A model generated the notes under the pieces. It did no database searches and was not told the DNA's origin. It saw only the letters and a list, made by a program, of their open reading frames with translations. Positions 50,905 to 60,429 of a stretch of 64,000 nt of DNA are shown here, piece by piece (position 1 is the first letter of the stretch; each line of letters starts with the position of its first letter). This DNA is from Bombella pollinis (GTDB lineage: Bacteria > Pseudomonadota > Alphaproteobacteria > Acetobacterales > Acetobacteraceae): positions 124,001 through 188,000 of the forward strand of contig NZ_JANIDX010000002.1 of NCBI RefSeq assembly GCF_026385485.1, written 5' to 3'. The translations under genes were made by a program, and so were the position numbers.

Positions 50905-53136
50905 TTGAGCAGCAAAACCTCCTCTGGTCCGTCCAAAACCCGCAGCAGCACAAGCCGCACACGGAAAACCCCTTCCCCACGCACCAAAACAGCTAAGGCA
51001 GAGGCCGAAACGGGAACGGAACCATTAAGCGATGAGGATGTGAAGGCCGACTCTACGCCTACCCCCCCTAAAAAGACGACCACGCGCCGCCGCACAACGG
51101 CAACGAGCCGCAAAAAAGCCGTCACTCCTGCTGAGACAGAGAGTGGAGCTGATGCTTCTATTGAGGCTGAAGCTGCAACTGAGACGCCAAAACGCAAAAC
51201 ACCCACCCGCCGCCGTACAACCAAAGCTACCGCAGCGGAAGAGACCATTCTTGCTGACGGACCTGAAAAGAAGCCCGCTAAACGGACACGCCGTAAGACG
51301 GTGAGTGCAGATGAGGCCCCTACCACCACGGACGATGGCGAGGCCAAAGCCAAACCGACTACGCGTAAAAGAACGACCCGCGCCAAAGCAAAACCCGTAG
51401 CCTCTGAGCCTGAAGTGACGGATGCGGACGAGGCTCCAGTCCCCAAAACGCAGCGTACACGCCGTAAAAAAGCGGTTGAATCAAAAACCACTGCACCAGC
51501 CGATGAGGCTATAGCAGATGGCGATTCTACCACACCAAAGACAAAGCCCCGTACTACTACGCGGAAGCGGGCAAGTACGCGCAACACTAAGAGTGCAGAC
51601 ACCAATAAACCTGCTGAGCAGACCGAGACACAGCCCGTCACAGCGTCTTCATCGCAGCATAAAGACACCCCTCATCATGAGGATGCGGAGCAGGAAGGCC
51701 GTCCGCGCTTCCAAGACCTTGCCTTATCAGCCCCTATTCTTAAAGCTGTTGAGGCCATGGGGTATACTCACCCAACGCCTATCCAAGCTCTTGCCACGCC
51801 GGCAATTCTAGCAGGGCGTGATGTGCTGGGGGTTGCCCAAACAGGGACGGGTAAAACAGCCTCTTTCACGCTGCCTCTTCTAGAGAAGCTCTCCAAATCC
51901 CGCGCACGAGCGCGTATGCCGCGTTCGCTCATTCTGGAGCCCACGCGGGAACTAGCATTGCAAGTAGCAGAGAACTTCAAGCTTTATGGGGCACATCTCC
52001 GCCTGACCCACGCTCTATTAATCGGCGGGGGGAAACTGAATGAACAACGCGATATTCTTAATCGTGGGGTAGATGTACTCATCGCCACACCGGGGCGTTT
52101 ACTAGATATGTTCGACCGCGGCGGGCTGCTGCTTACACAAACGGACACGCTCGTTATTGATGAAGCAGACCGTATGCTAGATATGGGCTTCATCCCTGAT
52201 ATTGAGCGCATTGTCAGCCTCCTCCCTCGCCAGCGTCAGACGCTTTTTTTCTCTGCGACGATGGCACCGGAGATTCGCCACTTAGCGGATAATTTCCTCA
52301 ATAACCCGAAGGAAATCACCATTGCGCGGCAATCCTCTGTTGCTAGCACGATTACTGAAGGGCTGCTCATTGTCGAGAAACGGGATAAAAACCGCGCTAT
52401 CTCCGCATTACTACGCCATGATGATGTTCAAAATGCCATTATCTTCTGCAACCGGAAGCGCGATGTTGATTCCCTAGAACATTACCTTACTAAACAGAAG
52501 TTCTCTGTAGGGCATCTCCATGGTGACCTCGCCCAAGATGTGCGTTTTGATACGTTAGAGCGTTTTCGCTCTGGTGAGTTATCCATTCTTGTTTGCTCTG
52601 ACGTTGCAGCACGCGGGATTGATATTGGCGGGCTTTCCCATGTTGTGAATTACGACCTCCCCTTTAATGCGGAGGATTATGTTCACCGTATTGGTCGGAC
52701 AGGCCGCGCAGGGAAGGAAGGAGTCGCCTATAGCCTCGCCACGCCTGATGAGCAAAAGCTGCTCGAATCTGTTGAGGCCCTCACCGGTAAGAAAATTGAA
52801 GCTATAGAGGTTGAGGATTTCCCCTCCCTGCAATGGCGCGGCGAGGATGAGGCGAAACCATCTCATAAAAAAGATGGGGCGAAAAATACCCGCCAAGGGC
52901 GCAACAAACGCGCCCCAGAGGCAAAAACGGACGAGCAACCCACACCGCCGAAGAAGCAAGCTTCACGCGCTCTTCTTCCTGAGGCGCGTAAGCATGACCA
53001 TAAACGCTCTGGTCGGGCGGAGCTGCTCCCCCCTGTGCCAGAGACAAATGGCATGCAGGATGGTTTTGGTGAGAACGTCCCTGCCTTTATGAAGGTCAGC
53101 TATCTGCCAGATCCGCATGAACCTTCTGATTCATGA
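50905..53136 (+). CDS. DEAD-box RNA helicase (RhlE-like) with long disordered N-terminal extension
   Basis: ATP-dependent RNA unwinding enzyme, probably for ribosome assembly, RNA decay or cold growth. The helicase core starts near residue 269 with the Q motif region (FQDLALSAPILKAVEAMGYTHPTPIQ in the first 30 residues), then AQTGTGKT, PTRELALQ, TPGRLLD, DEAD in VIDEADRML, SAT, and HRIGRTGRAG. Residues 1-268 consist of lysine/arginine/threonine patches alternating with glutamate/aspartate stretches, and the C-terminal ~120 residues are also basic and disordered. The start is a TTG (50905): an in-frame TAG lies 15 bases upstream, and no ATG occurs until inside the core. The rlm-type methyltransferase follows with a four-base overlap. 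Confidence 0.88.
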   Translation: MSSKTSSGPSKTRSSTSRTRKTPSPRTKTAKAEAETGTEPLSDEDVKADSTPTPPKKTTTRRRTTATSRKKAVTPAETESGADASIEAEAATETPKRKTPTRRRTTKATAAEETILADGPEKKPAKRTRRKTVSADEAPTTTDDGEAKAKPTTRKRTTRAKAKPVASEPEVTDADEAPVPKTQRTRRKKAVESKTTAPADEAIADGDSTTPKTKPRTTTRKRASTRNTKSADTNKPAEQTETQPVTASSSQHKDTPHHEDAEQEGRPRFQDLALSAPILKAVEAMGYTHPTPIQALATPAILAGRDVLGVAQTGTGKTASFTLPLLEKLSKSRARARMPRSLILEPTRELALQVAENFKLYGAHLRLTHALLIGGGKLNEQRDILNRGVDVLIATPGRLLDMFDRGGLLLTQTDTLVIDEADRMLDMGFIPDIERIVSLLPRQRQTLFFSATMAPEIRHLADNFLNNPKEITIARQSSVASTITEGLLIVEKRDKNRAISALLRHDDVQNAIIFCNRKRDVDSLEHYLTKQKFSVGHLHGDLAQDVRFDTLERFRSGELSILVCSDVAARGIDIGGLSHVVNYDLPFNAEDYVHRIGRTGRAGKEGVAYSLATPDEQKLLESVEALTGKKIEAIEVEDFPSLQWRGEDEAKPSHKKDGAKNTRQGRNKRAPEAKTDEQPTPPKKQASRALLPEARKHDHKRSGRAELLPPVPETNGMQDGFGENVPAFMKVSYLPDPHEPSDS

Positions 53137-54431
53137 GGGGGGATTCCCAGCAATGCCATCTCACGGTCGAGCAGCTAGGCCGCTCAGGCGATGGGATGGT
53201 GCGTTACGAAGGACGCAGCTATTACATCCCCGGCACATTGCCCGGTGAGCAGCTTCATCTACGTTTTCATCACGAATCAGTAGAGCTTTTGGGGTGGGAT
53301 CATTATGCCCCGGAGCGTGTTAACCCCCCTTGTAGCCTTGCAGGCCGTTGTGGGGGGTGTACCCTCCAACATATGGAGCCTACCGCCCTCCTGCATTGGA
53401 AGGCCCAGCACATAGAGCACGCTTTAACCAAAAGTGGCTTTACCGACCTCCCCACCCCCATAATGTATCAAACCCCACCTCATAGCCGCCAAAGGCTGGA
53501 TGTGGCCCTGCAACGCGTGCCCGGTGGGGTTATTCTCGGCTTACATGAACGCGGTGGGGACCCCGTTGATATGACGGAATGTCCGCTCATCCGGCCAGAA
53601 CTATTCGCTCTATTGCCCCCATTGCGTACATGCCTTGCCTCATTAGGGGCTTTGACAGGCCGGGGAGCTTTAGCGATTAATCTGCTCGAAAGCGGACCAG
53701 ACCTCACCTTAGAAACCCCCGCCCCTTTGAGCGGCTCAGACCGTGAAAAACTCGCAGCTTTTGCGCGTGCGCACCATATACCACGCATCACATGGCGGCC
53801 TGCCCCCGGCAAAATGATGGAAACTGCTGCCCAGAATGGCCCCGTTTTTCATCATTTTGGGGGTGTAAAAGTCACCCCGCCCCCCGCTAGTTTCCTCCAA
53901 GCCAGTAGCGAGGGTGAGGCCGCTATTTGCGAAGCCGTATTAGCAGGGCTGCCTCCCCTCAACCGTAAAGACCGCATTATTGAGCTTTATGCAGGCTGTG
54001 GGACATTAACCTTCCCCCTCGCACAGCATGGTTTTGTGAAAGCCTATGAAGGCGATAAAGCGGCTATATCCGCGTTACGCGCAGCCACGCATGGAAGTCG
54101 CGCTGAGGGAGCAGAGCGCGACTTAAACCGCCAACCTCTCCTCCCAACCGAGCTTAATCAGGCACGCGTTGTTGTGTTGGACCCACCCTATGCAGGGACG
54201 GGCAAGCAACTCGCCTCGCTTATACGCTCGACTGTGCAGGACATCATCTATGTAAGTTGCAGCCCTGCAGCGTTGGAGAAAGAACTTCCAGCCCTCCACA
54301 AAGCTGGGTTCGCCTTGCTCTCATGGCATGTGATTGACCAGTTCCTATGGTCAAGCGACGTAGAGGCCGTCTTAACACTCTCGCGCGACCCCAAACGCAT
54401 CCGCAAGGCGAGAAAAGCACGGCAAAGCTAA
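53133..54431 (+). CDS. RNA (uracil-5-)-methyltransferase, TrmA/RlmD family
   Basis: SAM-dependent class I methyltransferase acting on rRNA or tRNA. It has an N-terminal TRAM domain (GRSGDGMVRYEGRSYYIPG), iron-sulfur cysteines in PCSLAGRCGGCTLQHM and MTECPLI, the SAM site ELYAGCGTLTFPLAQHG, then DPPYAGTGKQ and the nucleophilic cysteine region VSCSPAALEKEL. The four-cysteine arrangement is closest to RlmD (m5U1939 of 23S rRNA). Its ATG overlaps the helicase stop, so the two are translated together, a plausible ribosome-assembly pair. Confidence 0.88.
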   Translation: MRGDSQQCHLTVEQLGRSGDGMVRYEGRSYYIPGTLPGEQLHLRFHHESVELLGWDHYAPERVNPPCSLAGRCGGCTLQHMEPTALLHWKAQHIEHALTKSGFTDLPTPIMYQTPPHSRQRLDVALQRVPGGVILGLHERGGDPVDMTECPLIRPELFALLPPLRTCLASLGALTGRGALAINLLESGPDLTLETPAPLSGSDREKLAAFARAHHIPRITWRPAPGKMMETAAQNGPVFHHFGGVKVTPPPASFLQASSEGEAAICEAVLAGLPPLNRKDRIIELYAGCGTLTFPLAQHGFVKAYEGDKAAISALRAATHGSRAEGAERDLNRQPLLPTELNQARVVVLDPPYAGTGKQLASLIRSTVQDIIYVSCSPAALEKELPALHKAGFALLSWHVIDQFLWSSDVEAVLTLSRDPKRIRKARKARQS

Positions 54432-54443
54432 TCTCTATACCGC

Positions 54444-54800
54444 TTAAACGTGGAAACTTTCCCCGCAGCCGCACCGGCCTTTCTCATTAGGATTGGTAAA
54501 GGTGAATCCTGATTCAAGCTCCTTCACCTCATAATCCATTACAGTACCGATGAGGAACAAAGTGGCCTTGCGGTCCACCAGCAACGTCAAGCCATGGTCC
54601 TCAACGCGCTCATCCCCTGCTGTGGCCTCAGAGACAAAATCCATCTCATAAGACATGCCAGAGCAACCGCGCTTACCAACACTAATCCGCAAAAGCTTAC
54701 CCTGCTCTGCCCCTTCATAAAGGGCTTTTAAACGGGTAGCGGCTTTATCTGTTAAGCTCATCAAGGGTGGTAAAGAACGCTTCTTGGGCATTTCTGTCAT
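54444..54800 (-). CDS. sufA: A-type iron-sulfur carrier protein (SufA/ErpA family)
   Basis: Transfers Fe-S clusters to apoproteins. The product (about 118 residues from the ATG at 54800) has the A-type core with RISVGKRGCSGMSYEMDF and C-terminal GRCGCGESFHV, giving the three expected cysteines. The longest ORF start at 54881 lies inside the sufT coding region and is rejected; AAGGGG precedes the ATG at 54800. Last gene of the suf operon. Confidence 0.93.
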   Translation of the reverse strand: MTEMPKKRSLPPLMSLTDKAATRLKALYEGAEQGKLLRISVGKRGCSGMSYEMDFVSEATAGDERVEDHGLTLLVDRKATLFLIGTVMDYEVKELESGFTFTNPNEKGRCGCGESFHV

Positions 54801-54814
54801 GATATTCCCCTTGC

Positions 54815-55264
54815 TTAAAACATATTCAAGGCCAAACGGGCCTGATCGCTCATCCGGCTCATATCCCATGGCGGGTCCCACACGACCTTAACGGTCACTT
54901 CCTTCACCGTGGGGACGGAAAGAACAGCGTAACGGACCATCTGGGGTAATTCTTGCGCGCTAGGGCAGTTAGGCGCGGTAAGGGACATCTCAATATCCAC
55001 ACGGCCATCATCATGCAAATCAATCGTGTAAATCAGCCCTAGCTCATACACATTCACTGGAATTTCCGGGTCAAAGACCGTCTCAATCGCAGCAATGACT
55101 TCATCTTGCTGTGGCGGCGCATCCACTGGTGGGGGGACAAGCTCCTCCTCCCCCGCATAAGCCTCCTCTTGCGTAGGCAGGGGCATCCCTTCTGTAGGCG
55201 TAGTCGCCTCACCTACCAGAGGGGCTGTGGAATCATTCATCATCTGGTCATCTGCGCCTGTCAT
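54815..55264 (-). CDS. sufT: SufT, MIP18-family Fe-S assembly protein (DUF59)
   Basis: SufT supports Fe-S maturation in SUF systems. The MIP18 domain starts near residue 53 with AIETVFDPEIPVNVYELGLIY and includes TAPNCPSAQELP, the conserved cysteine region. The N-terminal extension (residues 1-52) is acidic and proline-rich. The ATG at 55264 (GAGGG before it) is preferred to the TTG at 55300, which would overlap sufS. Coupled in order sufS, sufT, sufA. Confidence 0.88.
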   Translation of the reverse strand: MTGADDQMMNDSTAPLVGEATTPTEGMPLPTQEEAYAGEEELVPPPVDAPPQQDEVIAAIETVFDPEIPVNVYELGLIYTIDLHDDGRVDIEMSLTAPNCPSAQELPQMVRYAVLSVPTVKEVTVKVVWDPPWDMSRMSDQARLALNMF

Positions 55265-55271
55265 AACACCC

Positions 55272-56483
55272 TCACGCAAGTAAGCTACGCGTACGCTCAA
55301 TCCCGTGTGCCAGAGCGTCTATATCATCACATGTTGTATAGATAGCAAAGCTAGCGCGTGCTGTCGCTTGCACGCCAAGCTCATGCATCAATGGTTCGGC
55401 ACAATGTTGCCCCGCACGGATGGCAATGCCCTGTTGGTCCAGCAGTACAGCCAAATCATGCGGATGAGCCCCCTCCACTTGGAAAGAGAACACCCCCCCA
55501 CGCTCTACAGGGCGGCCCATAATGCGAACACCCTCTAGCCCCTCAAGCCGCTCTTGCGCATAAGCCACCAACTCACGCTCATGCGTTTCTATCCGCTCAG
55601 CCCCTATGCCCTCAACAAAGCGAATAGCCGCCCCAAGGCCGAGCACCTCCAAAATAGCGGGCGTCCCAGCCTCAAACTTATGCGGCGCATCCGCCCATGT
55701 TGCTGCTTTAAAAGAGACAGAGCGAATCATATCCCCGCCCCCTAGGAAAGGCGGCATCTCCTCCAGCAAAGGCAGCTTACCCCACAAAATGCCAACACCA
55801 GTTGGGCCATATAATTTATGCCCCGTAAAGACAAAGAAATCCGCACCAAGAACCTGCACATCTACCTTGCGATGCACGATAGATTGGGAGCCATCCAAAA
55901 TGATTTTTGCCCCATAATGATGGGCCAGCTCCACAAGCCGCTTGGCCGGTGTAATGGTCCCCAACACGTTGGACATATGCGTGACTGAGACAAGAGCCAC
56001 ACGACCATCACGCAGCAAATCCTCATAAGCGGTCAGGTCAATATCCCCCGCAGCATTAAGCGGTGCAACGCGCAGCTCAATACCCAACCGCTCTCGTAAC
56101 ATAAGCCACGGGACGATGTTCGCATGATGCTCCAAGGCGGAAATCAGCACCGCTTGACCAGGTTTTAGCTGATTGCCTAAGGAATGAGCCAAAAGGTTAA
56201 GGCCCTCTGTGCTATTCTTTGTAAAGACAATCTCACGCCGGTCCGCTGCATTAAGGAAGCGCGCTACATCATCACGCACGGCCTCATAAGCCTGCGTGGT
56301 CCGCTCGCTCATATCATAAAGGCCGCGATGAATATTCGCATAACAATGCCGCGCCGCATGCCCCATAGCCTCGATGACACATTCCGGCTTTTGGGCCGAG
56401 GCCGCACTATCTAAAAAGACAAGCGGGCGGCCATGTGCCGTCTCTGAAAGAATGGGGAATTGGGCGCGTACATCATCCAACAT
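55272..56483 (-). CDS. sufS: Cysteine desulfurase
   Basis: PLP enzyme delivering sulfur from cysteine for Fe-S assembly. The product is 403 residues; the PLP-lysine is in TGHKLYGPTGVGIL, and the catalytic cysteine is in AGQHCAEPLM (about residue 357), with the shorter active-site loop of group II (SufS) enzymes. Its start overlaps the sufD end by 11 bases. Confidence 0.95.
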   Translation of the reverse strand: MLDDVRAQFPILSETAHGRPLVFLDSAASAQKPECVIEAMGHAARHCYANIHRGLYDMSERTTQAYEAVRDDVARFLNAADRREIVFTKNSTEGLNLLAHSLGNQLKPGQAVLISALEHHANIVPWLMLRERLGIELRVAPLNAAGDIDLTAYEDLLRDGRVALVSVTHMSNVLGTITPAKRLVELAHHYGAKIILDGSQSIVHRKVDVQVLGADFFVFTGHKLYGPTGVGILWGKLPLLEEMPPFLGGGDMIRSVSFKAATWADAPHKFEAGTPAILEVLGLGAAIRFVEGIGAERIETHERELVAYAQERLEGLEGVRIMGRPVERGGVFSFQVEGAHPHDLAVLLDQQGIAIRAGQHCAEPLMHELGVQATARASFAIYTTCDDIDALAHGIERTRSLLA

Positions 56484-57675
56484 GGCCGGGTAATGCCTTT
56501 AGCAAATAATGACGGAGGCTCTCATGCTCTACGAGCTCTACCGTCTCTAGCAAGAAAGCCTGTACGAGCATATCACGCGCCTGCGCCTCTGGCACACCGC
56601 GCGAGCGTAGGTAAAAAAGCTGCTCCTCATCCAACGCCCCCACAGTCGCCCCGTGGCTGCATTTGACATCATCAGCATAAATCTCAAGCTCTGGCTTGCT
56701 GTTCATCTGCCCTTTTTCAGAGAGAAGCAGGGCCTGATTCATCTGATACCCATCCGTCTTTTGGGCAATTTGGTCCACCAAAATCTTACCCTGAAAGACC
56801 CCTTGCCCTTGCTCGGAGAGGACTGTCCGCACCGTTTGGCGGGATGTGCAATCCGGTGCGGCATGATGAATCATAGAGGACAGGTCATTCAGCCGCTCTC
56901 CATCCACAAGCTGAATCGCATTCACATTCGTATTGCTAAACGGCCCATTAAGCTGGCTAACAACCTCTTGCCGCGCTAAGGCTCCACCCTGATTGAGGGT
57001 AAAGCTATCATAATTGCCCCGCCCCTCAATCTTGGCCCCAGCAATCGCAAGGCGTGCTGCAAGGGGGCTCTCTTTTTGATGCGTGATATGGCTAAAATGA
57101 GCCTCCTCCGCACAATGAACATCCATTTGCGGGTTTGTCAGATACCGCCCAGTCCCCAGCTGAATATCCAGCAAAGTCAACTTTGCCCCTTTTGCTAAGG
57201 TAACACTATGGTGCAAATGGGTGGAGACATCCTCGCCCTCAGTAAGGCTGACCATAATCACCAAACCCGCATCCCGCCCAGCGGGAACCTTCAACCGCGC
57301 ACCCGGCTGACGCAAAGCGGCATTCAATCCCGCTGAAAAGCGCCCTGTTAGCAAGCGCGGTACAGCGGCCCCATCACCATATTCTTGCACTTCCATACAA
57401 GCAGGTAGATGGGACAATGCAGGGCAGAATTGCCCATTGGCAAAAACCAAAATCCCATCATGCTGAGGGAGGTCTAGCTCTGCCACGCTCTGCTTAATGC
57501 GCGCCTCCCCCAACGCAGGAGCAGCCTGCCATGCCACCCCATTAAGCGATTGCAGCGGCGTATAATGCCATGCTTCCACTCGTCTTGTCGGCAGCCCCTC
57601 CGTACCAAGCAGGGCTGCACGCTCCCCAGCACGACCCGTTAGAGCCTGCCAAGCTGCTGCCTTATTCTCACTCAC
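56473..57675 (-). CDS. sufD: Fe-S cluster assembly protein SufD
   Basis: Scaffold partner that binds SufB and SufC in the SufBC2D complex. The 400-residue product has the beta-helix core (GRFSAGLNAALRQPGARLKVPAG) and ends with the conserved helical part SRGVPEAQARDML and LLETVEL. Its start overlaps the sufC stop by four bases. More variable than SufB, as usual. Confidence 0.92.
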   Translation of the reverse strand: MSENKAAAWQALTGRAGERAALLGTEGLPTRRVEAWHYTPLQSLNGVAWQAAPALGEARIKQSVAELDLPQHDGILVFANGQFCPALSHLPACMEVQEYGDGAAVPRLLTGRFSAGLNAALRQPGARLKVPAGRDAGLVIMVSLTEGEDVSTHLHHSVTLAKGAKLTLLDIQLGTGRYLTNPQMDVHCAEEAHFSHITHQKESPLAARLAIAGAKIEGRGNYDSFTLNQGGALARQEVVSQLNGPFSNTNVNAIQLVDGERLNDLSSMIHHAAPDCTSRQTVRTVLSEQGQGVFQGKILVDQIAQKTDGYQMNQALLLSEKGQMNSKPELEIYADDVKCSHGATVGALDEEQLFYLRSRGVPEAQARDMLVQAFLLETVELVEHESLRHYLLKALPGHVG

Positions 57676-58442
57676 GCTGCGGCCTCAAGAAACTGTTTAT
57701 AGCCTTGTTTTTCCAGCAATTTGGCCACCTCTGGCCCACCGCTATGGATGATACGCCCATGGGCCATCACATGCACACGGTCTGGCACGATGTAATCCAA
57801 AAGACGCTGATGATGAGTAATCACCAAAGAAGAGAAATCCGGCCCACGCAGGGAATTAACCCCCTCTGCCACAATACGCAGCGCATCAATGTCCAAGCCG
57901 CTATCTGTCTCATCCAAAATGGCTAAGGAAGGCTTCAATAAGCGCATTTGCAGCACTTCATTACGCTTCTTCTCACCACCGGAGAAGCCGACATTCACGG
58001 CCCGTTTGAGCATCTCATCCGACATGGAGAGACGCTTTGTCTCTGCCCGTACGAGTTTGAGGAAGCTTACAGCATCCAACTCCTCCTCCCCGCGGGCCTT
58101 GCGCACGGCATTAACGGCGGTCCGCAAGAAGTTAGCGTTATTTACCCCCGGCAATTCCACCGGAGCTTGAAAGGCCAAAAACACACCAAGAGCAGCGCGT
58201 TCTTCTGGCTCTAAAGCTAATAAATCTTGCCCCTTAAACTGCGCTGATCCTGCCGCAACTTCGTAATCCTCACGCCCTGCCAGAACATAAGAGAGTGTGG
58301 ATTTACCAGAGCCATTCGGCCCCATAATGGCATGAACCTCCCCTTTGGGAATCTCCAAGCTTAGGCCCTTTAGAATCTCCTTTGGGGTGCCATCAGCATC
58401 AATCTGGGCTTTCAGCCCCTCAATTTTTAGAAACTCACTCAT
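57672..58442 (-). CDS. sufC: Fe-S assembly ATPase SufC
   Basis: Cytosolic ABC-type ATPase driving SufBD. Walker A GPNGSGKSTLS, signature FSGGEKKRNE and Walker B LAILDETDSGLDIDA are present in the 256-residue product. Three bases separate it from sufB; the operon order is sufB, sufC, sufD, sufS, sufT, sufA after the regulator. Confidence 0.97.
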   Translation of the reverse strand: MSEFLKIEGLKAQIDADGTPKEILKGLSLEIPKGEVHAIMGPNGSGKSTLSYVLAGREDYEVAAGSAQFKGQDLLALEPEERAALGVFLAFQAPVELPGVNNANFLRTAVNAVRKARGEEELDAVSFLKLVRAETKRLSMSDEMLKRAVNVGFSGGEKKRNEVLQMRLLKPSLAILDETDSGLDIDALRIVAEGVNSLRGPDFSSLVITHHQRLLDYIVPDRVHVMAHGRIIHSGGPEVAKLLEKQGYKQFLEAAA

Positions 58443-58445
58443 ACC

Positions 58446-59927
58446 TTACCCCACGCTTCCTTCTAGGCTGATTTGAAGCAATTTCTGCGCTTCCACAGCG
58501 AATTCCATTGGCAGCTCTTTAAGCACTTCCCGGCAAAAACCATTGACGATAAGCCCCACAGCTTCCTCCTCGGAAAAACCACGGGAGCGACAATAAAAGA
58601 GCTGGTCCTCAGAGATTTTGGAGGTTGTGGCCTCATGCTCGACACGCGCACTCAGAGAGCGGCTCTCGATGTAAGGCACTGTATGCGCCCCGCATTGGTC
58701 GCCAATAAGCAAGCTATCGCATTGCGTAAAGTTCCGCCCATTGCGTGCCTTTGGCTGCATCCGCACCAAACCACGATACGTGCTATCGGACTTCCCTGCC
58801 GAGATTGTCTTTGCCACAATGGTGGAGCGTGTATCGGGGGCGAGATGGATCATCTTCGTACCCGTATCAGCTTGTTGATGACCATTTGTTACGGCAACGG
58901 AGTAAAACTCCCCCACTGAGCCTTTACCGGCAAGAATACAGGAAGGGTACTTCCATGTAATGGCAGAGCCTGTTTCTACCTGCGTCCACGAGATGCGGGC
59001 GCGATCGCCTTTGCAAATCCCCCGCTTGGTTACGAAGTTATAGATACCGCCTTTGCCATCCTCATCACCGGGATACCAGTTTTGCACTGTGGAATATTTA
59101 ATGGAGGCATCCTCCATCGCCACAAGCTCTACAACAGCAGCATGAAGCTGATTTTCATCACGCTGCGGGGCTGTACAGCCCTCCAGATAGGACACTGTAG
59201 CACGGTCCTCAGCGATGATTAAGGTCCGCTCAAACTGCCCAGTATTACGAGCATTAATGCGGAAGTAAGTGGATAGCTCCATCGGGCAACGTACCCCTTT
59301 AGGCACATAGACGAAAGAACCATCGGTAAAGACAGCTGAGTTTAACGCCGAGAAGAAATTATCCCCCACTGGCACAACCGTGCCGAGATACTTCTTCACC
59401 AAGTCTGGATGCTCAATAATCGCCTCAGAAATTGGGCAGAAAATCACTCCCGCTTCGGCCAATGTTTTACGGAAAGTCGTCGCAACAGAGACGCTATCAA
59501 ACACCGCATCAACGGCAACGGGCGTTTTTTGCCCGGCCCCCTCAACACCAGCGAGCATCTCTTGCTCATGCAGGGGGATGCCGAGCTTCTCGTAAGTCTT
59601 CAGCAGTTCGGGATCCACCTCATCAAGGCTTTTAGGCCCCGGCTTCTTTTTAGGCTGAGCGAAATAATGGGCATCTTGATAATCAATGGGAGGGTGCTTC
59701 ACCTTCGCCCAATTTGGCTCGCTCATCTCCTGCCAAGACCGAAACGCCTTTAACCGCCATTCCAACATCCATTGCGGTTCTTTCTTCCGTGCAGAAATGA
59801 GCCGGACGATGTCCTCATTCAGTCCCTTAGGGGCGAGGTCCATCTCCACATCTGTCTCAAAGCCCCATTCATAATTGGACTTTGCCAGTTTCTCTACAGC
59901 TTCACGAGTTTCCGACACAGCCGGCAT
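58446..59927 (-). CDS. sufB: Fe-S cluster assembly protein SufB
   Basis: Main scaffold of the SufBCD complex. The 493-residue product has the typical N-terminal region (YEWGFETDVEMDLAPKGL), the FRINARNTGQFERTLIIAED segment, the CTAPQRDENQLHAAVVELV stretch, and the C-terminal SRGFSEEEAVGLIVNGFC. It starts inside the regulator gene (26-base overlap), so the two share a transcript. Confidence 0.96.
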   Translation of the reverse strand: MPAVSETREAVEKLAKSNYEWGFETDVEMDLAPKGLNEDIVRLISARKKEPQWMLEWRLKAFRSWQEMSEPNWAKVKHPPIDYQDAHYFAQPKKKPGPKSLDEVDPELLKTYEKLGIPLHEQEMLAGVEGAGQKTPVAVDAVFDSVSVATTFRKTLAEAGVIFCPISEAIIEHPDLVKKYLGTVVPVGDNFFSALNSAVFTDGSFVYVPKGVRCPMELSTYFRINARNTGQFERTLIIAEDRATVSYLEGCTAPQRDENQLHAAVVELVAMEDASIKYSTVQNWYPGDEDGKGGIYNFVTKRGICKGDRARISWTQVETGSAITWKYPSCILAGKGSVGEFYSVAVTNGHQQADTGTKMIHLAPDTRSTIVAKTISAGKSDSTYRGLVRMQPKARNGRNFTQCDSLLIGDQCGAHTVPYIESRSLSARVEHEATTSKISEDQLFYCRSRGFSEEEAVGLIVNGFCREVLKELPMEFAVEAQKLLQISLEGSVG

Positions 59928-60396
59928 GGCATCCTCCCTGTCCTTCAGCTACACGCATTGTCGCTCCCGCCGATGCGGCAGAGGACGGATCAAACTTGAG
60001 AGCGGGGTTGGCCATATCCGCAAGGCTAATACTCTCTAACGCCTGACGAACAGCCTGATTGACCATATCCCATTGGCCAGAGAGACCACAGGTCTCCCCA
60101 TGGACACATTCCCGCCCATCACAACAGGCGGTAACACGAATGGGACCATCCACAACCGTAATGACCCGCGCTACAGAAATATCCTTTAGCTCATCAACTA
60201 ACCGGTACCCCCCACGCGCACCACGAAAGGAAACCACAAGCCCACCAGCGGCAAGGCCTTTTAACAGCTTTGCCACGGTTGGCTCTGGCACGCCTGTCTC
60301 CTGCGCGAGAGCCGCCGCCGTGGCCAAAGTCCCACGCTCCCCTAATCTTACGAGGACAACAGTCGCATAGTCAGCCAATTTGGATAGTCTCAGCAC
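59902..60396 (-). CDS. Rrf2-family SUF operon regulator, IscR-like
   Basis: Transcription factor of the Rrf2 family. The winged helix (about 1-65) begins MLRLSKLADYATVVLVRLGE, the same opening as known SUF-system regulators, and helix-turn-helix sequence VPEPTVAKLLKGL follows. Cysteines 91, 97 and 103 (with an extra C92) match the C-x5-C-x5-C spacing of the [2Fe-2S] site of IscR (92, 98, 104). The start is the GTG at 60396; the TTG at 60411 would add five non-family residues. First gene of the suf operon and overlapping sufB. Likely autoregulates in response to Fe-S status; see the promoter palindrome. Confidence 0.93.
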   Translation of the reverse strand: MLRLSKLADYATVVLVRLGERGTLATAAALAQETGVPEPTVAKLLKGLAAGGLVVSFRGARGGYRLVDELKDISVARVITVVDGPIRVTACCDGRECVHGETCGLSGQWDMVNQAVRQALESISLADMANPALKFDPSSAASAGATMRVAEGQGGCHAGCVGNS

Positions 60397-60429
60397 GGTG
60401 AAAACCCACAACCTCTGTTACGATTCTTT

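Noticed and set aside
50901..51668. Long antisense ORF of 255 codons opposite the helicase N-terminus
   Set aside because: It is the mirror of the charged repeat-like coding sequence on the plus strand, has serine/valine/arginine-rich composition of no known fold, and there is no sign of an independent start site.
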